15,338 bases of DNA from assembly GCA_965539935.1 (NCBI GenBank), contig CBETVX010000059.1, positions 1 to 15,338 on the forward strand, written 5' to 3'. The notes under the pieces were generated by a model, which did no database searches, had not been told where the DNA came from, and was given only the letters and a program-made list of their open reading frames with translations. The stretch comes from CBETVX01 sp965539935. GTDB taxonomy: Bacteria; Bacillota; Clostridia; Peptostreptococcales; Caminicellaceae. The translations under genes and the position numbers were made by a program. Each line of letters starts with the position of its first letter. Position 1 is the stretch's first letter. This document shows positions 1-8,456 of this stretch, one piece after another.

Positions 1-20
1 ATTTTTAGATATAATTCTTA

Positions 21-71
21 ACTCCTTTCTGAAAAAATCTAACACATATTAAATCAGAAAGGAGTCTTTTT
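21..71 (+). other. Hairpin with 12-bp perfect stem that covers a ribosome binding site
   Basis: The arms ACTCCTTTCTGA (21-32) and TCAGAAAGGAGT (54-65) are perfectly complementary around a 21-base loop, and CTTTTT follows. Two readings are possible. It may be a rho-independent terminator for a gene left of the window. Alternatively, because the right arm contains AAAGGAG seven bases before the ATG at 73, it may be a structure that hides the ribosome binding site of the short reading frame that follows. Such sequestration is known for transposase genes of several insertion sequences. The sequence alone does not decide between the two. Confidence 0.6.
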
Positions 72-72
72 A

Positions 73-177
73 TGAAGAGTTTGTCCGAGGAAGTTTTAAG
101 ACAAATAGTTACAAGAAATTAGACTAGAATCTACATATAACAAAGTAAAGGATTTTATCAATACTAATGTAAAGTAG
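73..177 (+). pseudogene. Possible decayed N-terminal remnant of a transposase
   Basis: An ATG at 73, with AAAGGAG seven bases upstream, opens a 16-codon frame (MKSLSEEVLRQIVTRN) ending in TAG at 121-123. In a shifted frame, beginning at about 123, an open stretch reads LESTYNKVKDFINTNVK before a TAG at about 175. Joined by a one- or two-base shift, the two pieces resemble the helical N-terminus of IS256-like transposases, in which a short 'leucine-rich helix, N, L-x-S/T-T' pattern is common. That resemblance is from memory and weak. Nothing after 177 continues it. It could equally be a random short frame. Confidence 0.25.
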
Positions 178-216
178 AAAATCATTTCACCGTTCTTCTA
201 TTATATACTGAATTTG

Positions 217-1098
217 CTAATTATATTTAAACAATTTATCAACATATTTTATAAAGCTAGCTTCATCACTATATAAATATCTTGCTTTTTTTCTTTCCAA
301 TCCTATGGTAACTGGCATGTCATAATTAAATGGAATTTCAATTAAATCATCCTTTTCATCAACACAATCATTTATTAAAAATCCCACTGCAATACCTTCT
401 CTAATAACATTTTTTATGGTTTGAACTTGACTAGTTAGTAAAACAATATTAGGATTTTCAACTCCAATTGACCTAAAAGCATCCATAACAATTTTATGAA
501 TATAAAAACCACTATTGAATAATATAATTTTTTCTTCCTTTAAATCCTCAAAACCAACTGATTTTTTCTTAACCAAAGCATGATTTTTGCTGACATAAAA
601 GCTATACTTAGTATTAAGAATAGGATTAAAACTTATACCTTCTGGGGTCGAGTCTTCACCTACTAATATTGAAAGGTCTAGTTTTTCTTCTAAAATCATT
701 CTTCTTAATTCTATTGCACCATATTCAAATATCTCCAATTTTATTTCAGGGTATATTTTCTGAAATCCAGCAAATATTTTGGGAAATAGAAAGGAGCCAA
801 TCATTGGAGGAACTCCGATCTTTACATGGTTTTTCTTATTACCCAAATCATTTACAGTTTCAATCAAATTGTCAAAGTCATTTAATATTTTTGTTAACTC
901 TTTATAAAAAAACTCTCCTTCAGTTGTCATAAAAATACGTTGCTTTATTCTATGAAATAGGTTTACTCCTAACTCTTCTTCTAAATCTTTTATTGCAACA
1001 GTTATTGATGGTTGAGATACATGAAGATTTTGGGCAGCCTTTGTAATATTTTCACATTTACACACTTCTATAAAATAACGCATCTGTGATAATCTCAT
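217..1098 (-). CDS. LysR-family transcriptional regulator
   Basis: This 293-residue protein has the usual LysR length. It has an N-terminal winged helix-turn-helix (about residues 3-60; the recognition region is around residues 18-37, NITKAAQNLHVSQPSITVAI). A linker helix and a periplasmic-binding-fold effector domain follow (about 90-290; it begins with VKIGVPPMIGSFLFP). An in-frame ATG lies 18 codons upstream. I prefer the ATG at 1098 because AGAGG sits seven to eight bases before it and because LysR proteins normally start just before the 'MRYFIEV' helix. The gene lies 119 bases downstream of the broken dehydratase gene on the same strand. It probably regulates that gene and/or the divergent M20 gene; this is inference. 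A motif similar to half-sites in the 2406-2647 intergenic region lies about 75 bases upstream of its start. The effector is unknown. Confidence 0.9.
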   Translation of the reverse strand: MRLSQMRYFIEVCKCENITKAAQNLHVSQPSITVAIKDLEEELGVNLFHRIKQRIFMTTEGEFFYKELTKILNDFDNLIETVNDLGNKKNHVKIGVPPMIGSFLFPKIFAGFQKIYPEIKLEIFEYGAIELRRMILEEKLDLSILVGEDSTPEGISFNPILNTKYSFYVSKNHALVKKKSVGFEDLKEEKIILFNSGFYIHKIVMDAFRSIGVENPNIVLLTSQVQTIKNVIREGIAVGFLINDCVDEKDDLIEIPFNYDMPVTIGLERKKARYLYSDEASFIKYVDKLFKYN

Positions 1099-1217
1099 AA
1101 CAACCTCTAGGAAATTAGAATATGTTAACCTAGCCATATTTATTATACCCATGCTAACATACTTTTAATAAATAAACAATGGCTATTCCTTAAATGCTTA
1201 ATATATCAATTATTAGA

Positions 1218-2405
1218 TCACTGGTCAACTACTGCACCACTTTGGTCTACTCTAGTATATATCTTTCTTCTTTTGAAAGGAAAATCCTTTTCGATATCCT
1301 TCTTAAGATTAATTCCAAGTCCAATAGAATCTGGTATTTCAACGTATCCTTCCTTGGCCTGTGGCACAAAATCCACAAGATCAGCTTGACTAAAGGATTT
1401 AAGATCCATAGATTTTTCACTGGTATATCTTTCAGTTGCAGATATTCCGTAATGGTCTGGAAGTTCCATTATTGTAAAATTACTAATAGCCGTAGCAAAA
1501 TGCATTGTTGCCATTGAACTTACTGGACTTAGTGGATTATGGGGAATAACTCCTATGTCCTTTGCAGCAGCTAGATTAGCTATTCTAAGGCCCCCTGTAA
1601 TCCCACCAACCATGCAAATACTAATTCTAGCATAACTACAAGCCCTTCTATTGAATAACATATCATATTCCTGTGACGTATGTATTCTTTCTCCCATTGC
1701 AATGGGAACAGTAATTTTAGACGCTACGTAAGCCATATCATCAAAATTATCTGGTTTAATGGGGTCTTCCAAAAACATAGGTCTATATTTTTTAACTTCT
1801 TCCCCAAATACTATTGCCTCTGCAGGAGTGAGCCTTCTATGAAGTTCAAGTCCTATGTCCATATCGTATCCAATAGCATCTCTAATAAGTGCTACCCTTT
1901 CTACCCCTTCTCCTATAAGCTGGCTATATGTTTTGTCATAAACTTTATTCCTAGGCTCATCGAGAAATGGTGAAAGATGTCCAATGCCATTAAAACCAGC
2001 ATCCTTAGCTGCAATACACTGTCTTATTAATTCTTCTGTTGTACTACCACTTACATGATAATATACTCTAAGTCTATCTCTATATTTACCACCAATAAGT
2101 TTATATATTGGTGTATTGTAATATTTGCCAAGTATGTCCCAAAGATCAATATCAATGGCACTAATGGCCCCCATTATAGCTGCACCTCTGAAATGAAAAC
2201 ACCTATACATGTATTCCCAATGCTTATTAATTGTTGTAGGGTCTTTACCAATTTAATATGTTTTAAAACTAAGAATAGCCTCTGCTGAGGCATCTAGAAA
2301 TCCCCAAGTGCCACTTTCTCCAATACCTTCTATACCTTCATCGGTACTAATTTTAACGTATAAAAAACTATTTGCTTTAATAACTTTAACATCAGTAATT
2401 TTCAT
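1218..2405 (-). pseudogene. Enolase-superfamily (mandelate racemase/muconate lactonizing) sugar-acid dehydratase-like gene with an in-frame TAA
   Basis: Read from the ATG at 2405 (AGGAG eight bases upstream), the frame encodes 395 residues, the usual family length, but codon 51 is TAA (2255-2253). The same frame resumes directly (IGKDPTTINKHWEYMYRCFH), so this is a single nonsense change, not a frameshift. Residues 1-~110 form the capping domain and the rest the TIM barrel. Candidate active-site residues are E187 and H189 (in LELHRRLTPAEA), E213 (FLEDP), E239 (GER) and H289 (PHNPLSP). This pattern resembles galactonate/mannonate dehydratases and RspA-like proteins, in which metal-bound acids abstract a proton and eliminate water. 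If initiation occurred at an internal ATG (2210), 330 residues could be made without most of the capping domain, which normally closes the active site. The substrate is not deducible. A sequencing error remains possible. Confidence 0.85.
2253..2255 (-). other. In-frame TAA stop interrupting the dehydratase gene
   Basis: On the minus strand the codons read TTT AAA ACA TAT TAA ATT GGT AAA GAC. Both sides are clearly enolase-superfamily protein in one frame. One base change from TTA (Leu), or from another one-step codon such as CAA or AAA, would create it. No hairpin or recoding signal typical of selenocysteine is expected for TAA. Confidence 0.9.
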
Positions 2406-2497
2406 TTTTTCAACTCCTAATAATATATAATCTTATTTATGGTACATTCTAATTCATATTTTATAGAATCTTTTGAAAAATGTATAATAGCTATAAT

Positions 2498-2553
2498 CTA
2501 TTGTTTAATAAATGATATCCATAAACTAAGGTGAACTTAATACTAAACAATAG
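2498..2553. promoter_or_regulatory. Inverted pair of TAAACAATAG half-sites, candidate regulator operator
   Basis: CTATTGTTTA at 2498-2507 and TAAACAATAG at 2544-2553 are exact reverse complements, 46 bases centre to centre. They lie between the start codons of the divergent dehydratase (2405) and M20 (2648) genes. A close copy, TAAACAATGG, lies at 1173-1182 upstream of the LysR gene. A LysR regulator binding its own and its target promoters is the natural hypothesis, but this is inference. Confidence 0.35.
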
Positions 2554-2585
2554 CCTTTACCTATAACATAATTACTAATTGATAT

Positions 2586-2615
2586 TTTACACAAATCATC
2601 TGCGAATTATATAAT
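2586..2615 (+). promoter_or_regulatory. Sigma-A-type promoter for the plus-strand M20 gene
   Basis: TTTACA at 2586-2591 (five of six matches to the -35 consensus) and a perfect TATAAT at 2610-2615 are 18 bases apart. Transcription should start near 2622, about 10 bases before the ribosome binding site AGGAGG at 2632-2637, which precedes the ATG at 2648. Confidence 0.6.
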
Positions 2616-2647
2616 ATTGTTGATTCTATTTAGGAGGATTACTTAAT

Positions 2648-3595
2648 ATGGATAATTTTGTATTAGAAACATACTACAAACTACATTCAATGGCTGAATT
2701 GGGTTTCAATGAAATCAATACATCTAGATTTATAGCAGACAATCTTGAAAATTTTGGATATAAGGTAATAGGAAATGTTGGCACAACTGGAATTGTAGCT
2801 GAATTAGACAGTGGAGTTCCTGGTCAAATTATAGGATTTAGGGCCGATATGGACGCCCTACCATTCCAAGAAAATGGAGAGGAAGTTGCTATTCATGCAT
2901 GTGGCCATGATGCCAACTCAGCTATGTTGCTTACTACGGCAAAAAGAGTTTCAGAAAAGGGTATAAAAACTGGAAAACTATATATTGTATTTCAGCAAGC
3001 TGAAGAACGTATAGGAGCTATAGAAATGGCACAAACAGATATTATGAAAAAAATCCCTTCACTAATTGGTATGCACCTTCGCCCTATGGCTGAAGCTAAA
3101 TTGGGTGAAGCCATCTCTGGTCTATATTCTGGGGCTTCTTATTTCATAAGTATGGAAATTGAAGGAAAATTAGCCCATGGAGCAAGGGCCCATCAAGGTA
3201 TTAATGCTATAGAAATAGCTGTGCAAATAATTAATTCTGTTAATTGTATTAAAGAAGATGCTACTATTCCCCATAGCGTTAAAGTTACTCAAATTGAAAG
3301 TATTGGAAATAGTAAAAACACTATACCTAACCGTTGTAGACTTATATTTGATATTAGATCTCAAAATAATAGGGTTGCTGATAGTATAATTGATAAGGTT
3401 AAAACTATTGCTAATAGTATATGCATTGCAAATAACGGAAGGCTCAAAGATGTTAAAATCAAAGGAGTACCTGCTGCAGAAATTGATGAAGAATTATTCC
3501 AAATATGTGACAAAGCAGTTATTAATGTATTAGGAAAATCCAAAGGTAAAGTCCATAGCCCGATAAAAGACATCCATCGGAGGCCCCATTTATAG
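2648..3595 (+). pseudogene. M20D-type amidohydrolase (hippurate/IAA-amino acid hydrolase-like), 3'-truncated
   Basis: Members of this family remove acyl groups from N-acyl amino acids with a two-metal centre. The N-terminal part is well preserved: RADMDALPF (residues 65-73), CGHD with likely ligands C85 and H87, QQAEER with E119/E120, and GMHLRP with H143. The inserted dimerisation domain follows at about 165-275 (KLAHGARAHQGINAIE, IPNRCRLIFDIRS). The family is normally about 380-400 residues and ends with a GxEDF-type segment and a final metal-binding His. Here family-like sequence stops near residue 300 (VLGKSKGKV), followed by about 13 unrelated residues and a stop. The last 70-90 residues and a metal ligand are therefore missing, so the product is probably inactive. 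The start is supported by AGGAGG ten bases upstream and a good promoter. Confidence 0.8.
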
Positions 3596-4583
3596 CTTGC
3601 TCTGGATAATGAATTCCAAGATGTTTACCAGCTTTATTAACCTCATTATACATTGAAATTACCTTTTCATTTCTTACCATAAAGGGATGAAAAACATTAC
3701 AGGTAACTTTTGAGCTACATCCATCAATAAATATATCTTCTTCTATAAGCTTCATGGCTTTCTTAACTCTCTCTATTCCTTCTTCTGACCTTATTGCTGC
3801 ACCAACCCTTGCCTTTGCATAGTCAGCAACTGTACCTTTTGTCACAATCTGAGAAACATCATAGGTTACATGGTCAAGATCTATAGCATCACCAAGTCTT
3901 ACAGCTTGTCTGCATAATTCCATGGCAGCTGAACGAGTTTTTTCAAAGGCTATGGCAGCATGTCCTGTTTTACTGAAAAACTCCATGTCAAATATAGCTA
4001 AACCCTTCCGTTCAGTAATTATTCCATTATCATCCCTTGAAGGTTCAAATATATACCCTCTATCAGCTCCCACTGCTTCCCTTTCAAATATTTTCTTAGC
4101 TGAAGGGGAACCTATTTCCTCGTCACAATTATAAATCATAACGATTTCATAGTCCGGTAATAATCCAAGCTCTTGAATGATACGTACGGAATACATTGAC
4201 GTTAAAACTCCACCTTTGCAATCGCCAACACCTATGCCATAGCCCCAATCACCTTCAATATGAAATGGATTATTAATTATATCTTCCTGTTGAAATACAG
4301 GAGCAATATCTGTATGGGCTGAGAAAATAACTTTTCCCTTGGAATTTTCTGGCTTAATTCTAGCTATAATATGGGTCCCAAATTCTTTATCATGAATTTT
4401 CTCAATTTTACAATCAAATTTTTTTAGCTCTTCTTCAATAATTTCTACAACCCTTGCATTTCCCTCAATATTTCTTGAAAGACAATATATATTTGATAAT
4501 GCTTCAAGAGCCTTTAGCTGATCTTTAACATAACCTTCAGATTTACTCTTGATATTTTGACTTATTTCTTTATCTATCACCAC
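3522..4583 (-). pseudogene. M20A-type metallopeptidase/deacylase (ArgE/DapE/CPG2/YgeY-like), 3'-truncated
   Basis: This is a second, different M20 protein that converges on the first. From GTG it has 353 residues. Visible motifs are SAHTDIAP (metal ligand H90, D92), GVGDCKGG (bridging D121), YNCDEEIGS (catalytic/metal acids around 154-156) and FEPSR (E180), with the lid domain beginning near TGHAAIAFEKTRSA. The C-terminal segment reaches NGASDGCLLSGYG and then changes abruptly to LYLWIFLIH and a stop. Family members continue with a 'P-T-x-x-x-G-P-G … H-T-x-x-E' segment carrying the last metal ligand, which is absent. An upstream in-frame GTG (4604) exists, but AAGGAGG (4598-4592) lies inside that extension, eight bases before the GTG at 4583, so translation starts at 4583. 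The substrate is unknown; it is probably an N-acyl amino acid or peptide. Confidence 0.8.
3545..3560. other. Junction at which two convergent M20 genes both lose their 3' ends
   Basis: Recognisable sequence of the plus gene ends at about 3547-3553 (GKSKGKV) and that of the minus gene at about 3552-3554 (SGYG). Beyond this point each frame simply reads the antisense of the other gene. Coincidence of both breakpoints within a few bases is what one deletion, or an inversion/assembly junction, would leave. Confidence 0.7.
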
Positions 4584-4644
4584 TTTAATTACCTCCTTTT
4601 TCACTATCTAAATAGCTGGTAGTTTCTTCTTATTTAATCAGATA

Positions 4645-4653
4645 ATTATACCA
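4645..4653 (-). promoter_or_regulatory. Extended -10 promoter for the minus-strand M20 gene
   Basis: On the minus strand TGG-TATAAT (4653-4645) is a TGn-extended -10 element about 60 bases before the GTG start. No good -35 lies 17 bases upstream; the best is TTGCAT at 19 bases, which extended -10 promoters tolerate. Confidence 0.5.
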
Positions 4654-4908
4654 AAAAATATTTTTAAATATGCAAACATTTTTATTTGTACTTTGTGGGA
4701 TTTTATGAAATATTTAGAAAATTTTATTTAGACCTTTGTGATTTATATAAACTTAAATTTGAATACTTATTAATATATTAAATGTTTTGAATCTTATAAT
4801 AAAAGTCTATAGGAATATCTACCTTTTGTATAATATAGATTATCTATAGTTTAATAGTTTCTCACTATTAACTATATTAAAGTCCCTTTCACCACTGTAT
4901 TTTTATTC

Positions 4909-4944
4909 AAAAAAATATATGATAATGTATACACTATCATATAT
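4909..4944 (-). terminator. AT-rich rho-independent terminator after the aconitase-like pair
   Basis: A 30-base palindrome (4915-4944) has arms ATATATGATA and TATCATATAT around a core TGTATACA. Only the A4925/C4934 pair is mismatched. On the minus strand it begins 27 bases after the small-subunit stop and runs into TTTTTT (4914-4909). The stem contains few G-C pairs, so termination may be partial. Confidence 0.55.
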
Positions 4945-4971
4945 TAGAACCATATATTCAAATAATAATTA

Positions 4972-5466
4972 TTATATTTCACTTCGAATCATGTTCTTAA
5001 TTCCACCATAACTTAATATTTTCATTGCATAGTCACTTATTTTCTCACAAGGTACTTCTTTACCTGAAACAGTATTTGTTATTATACCCCTTTCTAGGTC
5101 TATTTTCAAATCTTCACCTTCTACGGCTATAGTGTCTATTTCTTTACATTCAATAAGAGGAATGCCCATATTTATACCGTTTCTATAAAAAATCCTTGCA
5201 AAGGATTTAGCTACTACTGCCCTTACACCAATTGTTTTTAAGGAAATTGCTGCATGTTCACGACTTGAACCACAACCAAAGTTTTCTAAAGCAACAACAA
5301 TTCCGCCTTCTTTAAAATTTTGAGCAAAATCTCTTCGTGCTCCTTCTAAGCAATGGGATGCTATTTCTTTATGATCTGTTAATTCAAGATATTTTCCTGG
5401 ACAAATTTGGTCTGTATCTATATTTTTTCCAAAAACATAAGCTCTACCTATAATAACTTTATCCAT
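4972..5466 (-). CDS. Aconitase-family hydro-lyase small subunit (LeuD/HacB/DmdB-like)
   Basis: This 164-residue swivel-domain subunit has the length of the archaeal/clostridial LeuD type. It pairs with the large subunit to isomerise or dehydrate a hydroxy-dicarboxylic acid in the cytoplasm. Diagnostic sequence is FGKNIDTDQI (12-21), FGCGSSREHAA (63-73) and AKSFARIFYRNGINMGIP (86-103). The substrate-discriminating loop reads YLEL (26-29). In characterised relatives this loop is of the YLRT or YLRP kind, where the Arg contacts the substrate's distal carboxylate. Replacement by Glu suggests a substrate other than isopropylmalate or homoaconitate; 2,3-dimethylmalate or citraconate/methylmalate-type acids are possible. 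Its ATG overlaps the large-subunit stop (TAATG), so the two are translationally coupled. No leuA or leuB is nearby. Confidence 0.88.
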   Translation of the reverse strand: MDKVIIGRAYVFGKNIDTDQICPGKYLELTDHKEIASHCLEGARRDFAQNFKEGGIVVALENFGCGSSREHAAISLKTIGVRAVVAKSFARIFYRNGINMGIPLIECKEIDTIAVEGEDLKIDLERGIITNTVSGKEVPCEKISDYAMKILSYGGIKNMIRSEI

Positions 5467-6731
5467 TATTTATCCCTCTTTTCAAGATAAGGTCTTGGGT
5501 CAACTATTTTCCCTTCTAAAGCTGCTGCGGCAACAACTGCTGGTGAAGCTAGATAAATTCTAGCATCTGTATGACCCATTCTTCCTGGAAAATTTCTATT
5601 TGCAGATGTTACACAGGTTTCCCCAGAAGCAAGAATACCTTCATGGGTTCCAAGGCATGCAGCACAGCCTGGTGTTACAAAGGTTGCTCCAGCATCAATC
5701 AATGTTTCCATATATCCAAGCTTAATGGCTTGTTGAAGTACATTCCGTGAAGCAGGTATCACAAGCATCCTTGTTGTTGGGCAAATTTTCTTACCTTTTA
5801 ATATTTCTGCTGCAACAGCAATATCTTCTATTCGTCCACCGGTACATGTGCCTAAAAAGGCTTGGTCAATTGGAGTTCCAATATGATTTTTCATATCTTC
5901 TACATTATCTACGCTAAATGGTATTGCCAGTTGTGGAATTAACTGACTTACATCATAGGAATGTTGTGCACTATAGACATAGTCCTCGTCGGTAGTATAT
6001 ACTGTATAGTCCTCATTACCTACCTCTTTCATATGGTCAAATGTTATTTCATCTGGCTGAATATATGCAGCCTTTGCTCCCATTTCTGTTGTCATATTAC
6101 AAAGTGTCATTCTTTCGGCAATACTTAATTTTTTAATAAGAGAACCAGAAAACTCTACACCTTTATACAGTGCATAGTCAGCTCCTAAGTCACCAATTAT
6201 GTTTAAAATCACATCCTTTGCAAAAACACCCTCGGGTAAATCTCCTTCTAGATTTATTTTAATTATTTCTGGAACTTTGAACCATAATTTACCCGTCATC
6301 ATTATTACTGCAATGTCTGTTGCCCCAACACCGGTACTAAAGGCACCAAAGGCACCATGGGTTGTAGTATGGGAATCTGTAACAACTATAATTTTTCCTG
6401 GTGCAGAAAGTCCAGTATCTGCCAGTACCTGATGACAAACCCCTGAATTAATATCCATTAAGTGCTTAATCTCTTGTTTAGCACAGAATTCTCTAAACTC
6501 TTTTTGATTTTGAGCTTGCTTTATTGATGAAGCCGGTGCATAATGATCAAGAAAAACTACTACATTGTCTGGATTTTTAACCTTTTTTCCACCCATTTCA
6601 TAAAAGGAATACATTGTCTGTGGATATATATCATTAATACCAGCAATATCCACATTACAATTAACAATTTCCCCTGCCTTAACTTCCTTTACACCTGCTC
6701 CATGGGCTAAAATTTTCTCTAATGCATGCAT
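5466..6731 (-). CDS. Aconitase-family hydro-lyase large subunit, [4Fe-4S] (LeuC/HacA/DmdA-like)
   Basis: This catalytic subunit has 421 residues, full family length. The three cluster ligands are visible: C296 (FLGTCTGGR), C356 and C359 (TPGCAACLG). Other aconitase signatures are DSHTTTHGAFGAFSTGVG (119-136) and SANRNFPGRMG (376-386). It should dehydrate or isomerise a 2-hydroxy dicarboxylate together with the small subunit encoded immediately downstream. AGGGGGT lies about six bases before the ATG. The gene begins 10 bases after the hydrolase remnant, so it belongs to the operon led by the AraC gene. Without leucine-pathway neighbours a catabolic role, for example dimethylmalate dehydratase as in nicotinate-fermenting clostridia, is at least as likely as 3-isopropylmalate dehydratase. 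Orthology cannot be settled by eye. Confidence 0.9.
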   Translation of the reverse strand: MHALEKILAHGAGVKEVKAGEIVNCNVDIAGINDIYPQTMYSFYEMGGKKVKNPDNVVVFLDHYAPASSIKQAQNQKEFREFCAKQEIKHLMDINSGVCHQVLADTGLSAPGKIIVVTDSHTTTHGAFGAFSTGVGATDIAVIMMTGKLWFKVPEIIKINLEGDLPEGVFAKDVILNIIGDLGADYALYKGVEFSGSLIKKLSIAERMTLCNMTTEMGAKAAYIQPDEITFDHMKEVGNEDYTVYTTDEDYVYSAQHSYDVSQLIPQLAIPFSVDNVEDMKNHIGTPIDQAFLGTCTGGRIEDIAVAAEILKGKKICPTTRMLVIPASRNVLQQAIKLGYMETLIDAGATFVTPGCAACLGTHEGILASGETCVTSANRNFPGRMGHTDARIYLASPAVVAAAALEGKIVDPRPYLEKRDK

Positions 6732-6741
6732 AATTAACCCC

Positions 6742-7272
6742 CTAATATTTATTATTATTTAAAAACTTCACTAAGGCATCTAGAACAACTTCTGGCTGTT
6801 CTTCTGGAACAAAATGACCACAATTTTCCACTGCAAATCCAGTTACATTTGAACAAGTTTTTTTCCATCCTTCAAGTACATCCCATATCTTTCCTACAAC
6901 TCCATTTGCACCCCAAAGAACAAGTAAAGGTGTATCAATAATCTTATCACGGTCTTCATCATTGTGTAGTCTATCTATAGTAGCCGATGCACGATAATCC
7001 TCGCAGATACCATGAACAGTTTTTGTATCTGCAAAATGTCTTGTATATTCCTTCAAAATATCATCTGGAAAATTATCCCTTGCTGTAGGTCCAATTTTTC
7101 TACGCAAATTAAAATTAATGAAGAATTCAGGGTCTGTGCTTAGTAATTTTTCTGGAAAACCATCCGGCTGTATATAAAAGAACCAATGCCAATACTTTGT
7201 GGCAAATTCTGCATTTGTTTCATCATACATATCATCGGTAGGTAAAATATCATTAATCTACAACTTCATAGG
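6742..7272 (-). pseudogene. Haloacetate dehalogenase-like alpha/beta hydrolase, 5'-truncated remnant
   Basis: An open frame of 162 codons starts at ATG 7230, but family-like sequence continues upstream in the same frame (KL-stop-INDILPTDD, about 7266-7231) through a TAG at 7260-7258. The gene is therefore a remnant, not a short gene. Haloacetate/fluoroacetate dehalogenases are about 290-300 residues; this retains roughly the last 175. Retained features are the WHWFFYIQP segment (His-Trp thought to bind the halide), CEDYRASA (a Tyr likewise), WGANGVVG, and NCGHFVPEEQPE with the catalytic His. The N-terminal half with the nucleophile Asp (G-H-D-R-G type) is missing; only about 35 bases separate the remnant from the AraC stop. 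The product would be inactive. It ends 10 bases before the large aconitase-like subunit. Confidence 0.75.
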
Positions 7273-7307
7273 TGATGTCTATAATGTTTCCTTTGCATTA
7301 AAACACT

Positions 7308-8174
7308 TTAATTATCCTTTTTATAATTTTTTCTGAAATCACTTACATTAATTCCACAGTTGCGTTTGAAAAAGGCTGAAAAATTTGCTGGTTCATCAAA
7401 ACCAAGCATATTAGAAATTTCGTAGTTTTTCATTTTATCAAGGGCAATAAGTCTTTTTGCTTCCAAAATAATTCTATTGATAATAAGTTGCTTTGCACTA
7501 ATATCTACACATTCTCTGCATGCAGCATTTATAGTTTTTTTACTTAATCCCATTAATTTAGCATAATCACTAACCTTTTTTAGTTCCTTAAAATTTTCCT
7601 CTACCAATTCTTTATATTCATAATAATGACGATAGCTTGTATCGGAAATATATCGAATCTTTTCTTTATTTTCATTCCTTATTGAATAAATGAAACTGAC
7701 AAAAAGTGCTTTAATTAAATCTTTTCTATACTTTATATCTGCCGATAGATATTCCTTATACAATAAGTCAATAAGTTGTCTATTTGTTGTGGTTTTCCTG
7801 ATATCCACTTTCATTATAGGTTTATCTGGCGGTGCCTCAAAAAAAGACATGGTATCAATATCAAACTTAATACCGTACTCAAAAAAATATGATTCATTTA
7901 TATTAATAATATAGCCTTCCACTTCATGATTAACTCTAAATGAATGTATTCGGTTTTTAGGTATTACTATTAAATCCCCTGCAACATATGGATACTCTTT
8001 AAAATCTATGGAATGTATGCCTTCTCCCTTTGTAATATATATGAGTATCCAAAAATTCAAGCGATAATCTTTTTCTATCATTGATCTAGGTCTAGTTTGA
8101 AAAAAATTTGAAATAGTATTAATTTCTATATTTAAACTAATTTCATTATAATAATCTACTCTTTTTATAGACAT
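7308..8174 (-). CDS. AraC-family transcriptional regulator
   Basis: This 288-residue protein has an N-terminal cupin-like sensing domain (about 20-110; GEGIHSIDFKEYPYVAGDL, then IPKNRIHSF). Its C-terminal AraC/XylS DNA-binding domain (about 190-285) carries two helix-turn-helix motifs: VSDYAKLMGLSKKTINAACR, and YEISNMLGFDEPANFSAFFK followed by the typical family ending. The ATG at 8174 is chosen because GAGGGG lies seven bases upstream; two in-frame ATGs farther upstream lack such a site. It is the first gene of the minus-strand operon and lies divergent from the amino-acid ABC operon. It probably controls the operon it heads, though control of the divergent importer is also possible. Confidence 0.9.
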   Translation of the reverse strand: MSIKRVDYYNEISLNIEINTISNFFQTRPRSMIEKDYRLNFWILIYITKGEGIHSIDFKEYPYVAGDLIVIPKNRIHSFRVNHEVEGYIININESYFFEYGIKFDIDTMSFFEAPPDKPIMKVDIRKTTTNRQLIDLLYKEYLSADIKYRKDLIKALFVSFIYSIRNENKEKIRYISDTSYRHYYEYKELVEENFKELKKVSDYAKLMGLSKKTINAACRECVDISAKQLIINRIILEAKRLIALDKMKNYEISNMLGFDEPANFSAFFKRNCGINVSDFRKNYKKDN

Positions 8175-8199
8175 AAAAACACCCCTCATTTTAAGACTG

Positions 8200-8205
8200 A
8201 TTATA
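8200..8205 (-). promoter_or_regulatory. Putative -10 element of the AraC-led operon
   Basis: A perfect TATAAT lies on the minus strand about 26 bases before the AraC start codon. No convincing -35 lies 16-18 bases upstream, as expected for an activator-dependent promoter, but this is a single six-base match in AT-rich DNA. Confidence 0.35.
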
Positions 8206-8227
8206 TCATTCAAATATATTCTCTACT

Positions 8228-8266
8228 ACAATAGGGTTTCATTATTATATTTTTTTTGCCTATTGT
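8228..8266. promoter_or_regulatory. Inverted repeat ACAATAGG/CCTATTGT in the divergent AraC/ABC promoter region
   Basis: ACAATAGG (8228-8235) and CCTATTGT (8259-8266) are exact reverse complements, 31 bases centre to centre. They lie between the likely -10 of the AraC operon and the likely promoter of the ABC operon. The position suits an operator acting on both directions; binding by the AraC protein is inference. Confidence 0.3.
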
Positions 8267-8270
8267 TATA

Positions 8271-8299
8271 TTCAACTCCAAATTTCAAATCAATATAAT
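8271..8299 (+). promoter_or_regulatory. Possible promoter of the amino-acid-type ABC operon
   Basis: A perfect TATAAT (8294-8299) is preceded by TTCAAC (8271-8276) at 17 bases. The -35 matches the consensus at only three of six positions. A second possibility is TTGTCA starting near 8329 with a poor -10. The leader to the ATG at 8457 would be about 150 bases and contains no structure that I recognise as a riboswitch. Confidence 0.3.
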
Positions 8300-8456
8300 A
8301 TGTTTATATGACTAAAATAACTATTACTTTGTCAATATGTAAAAACAAAATTTTTAAATTGAGGAAATTTCATAAATACTGTTGTTTCAAAATTATATTA
8401 TGGGACTTTCTCAATTTAAAATATTATTACTAAATAATTATATTAGGAGGATTAAA

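Larger units (their letters stand above)
4605..4971. other. AT-rich intergenic region, 367 bases, no gene
   Basis: It lies between the minus-strand M20 gene and the aconitase-like small subunit, also on the minus strand. It holds the M20 promoter at one end and the terminator of the aconitase-like operon at the other. Between them is an imperfect hairpin: ATAGT-TTAATAGT (4846-4858) pairs with ACTATTAACTAT (4864-4875) with one bulged T and a five-base loop, and no T-run follows. I see no supported coding frame. Confidence 0.6.
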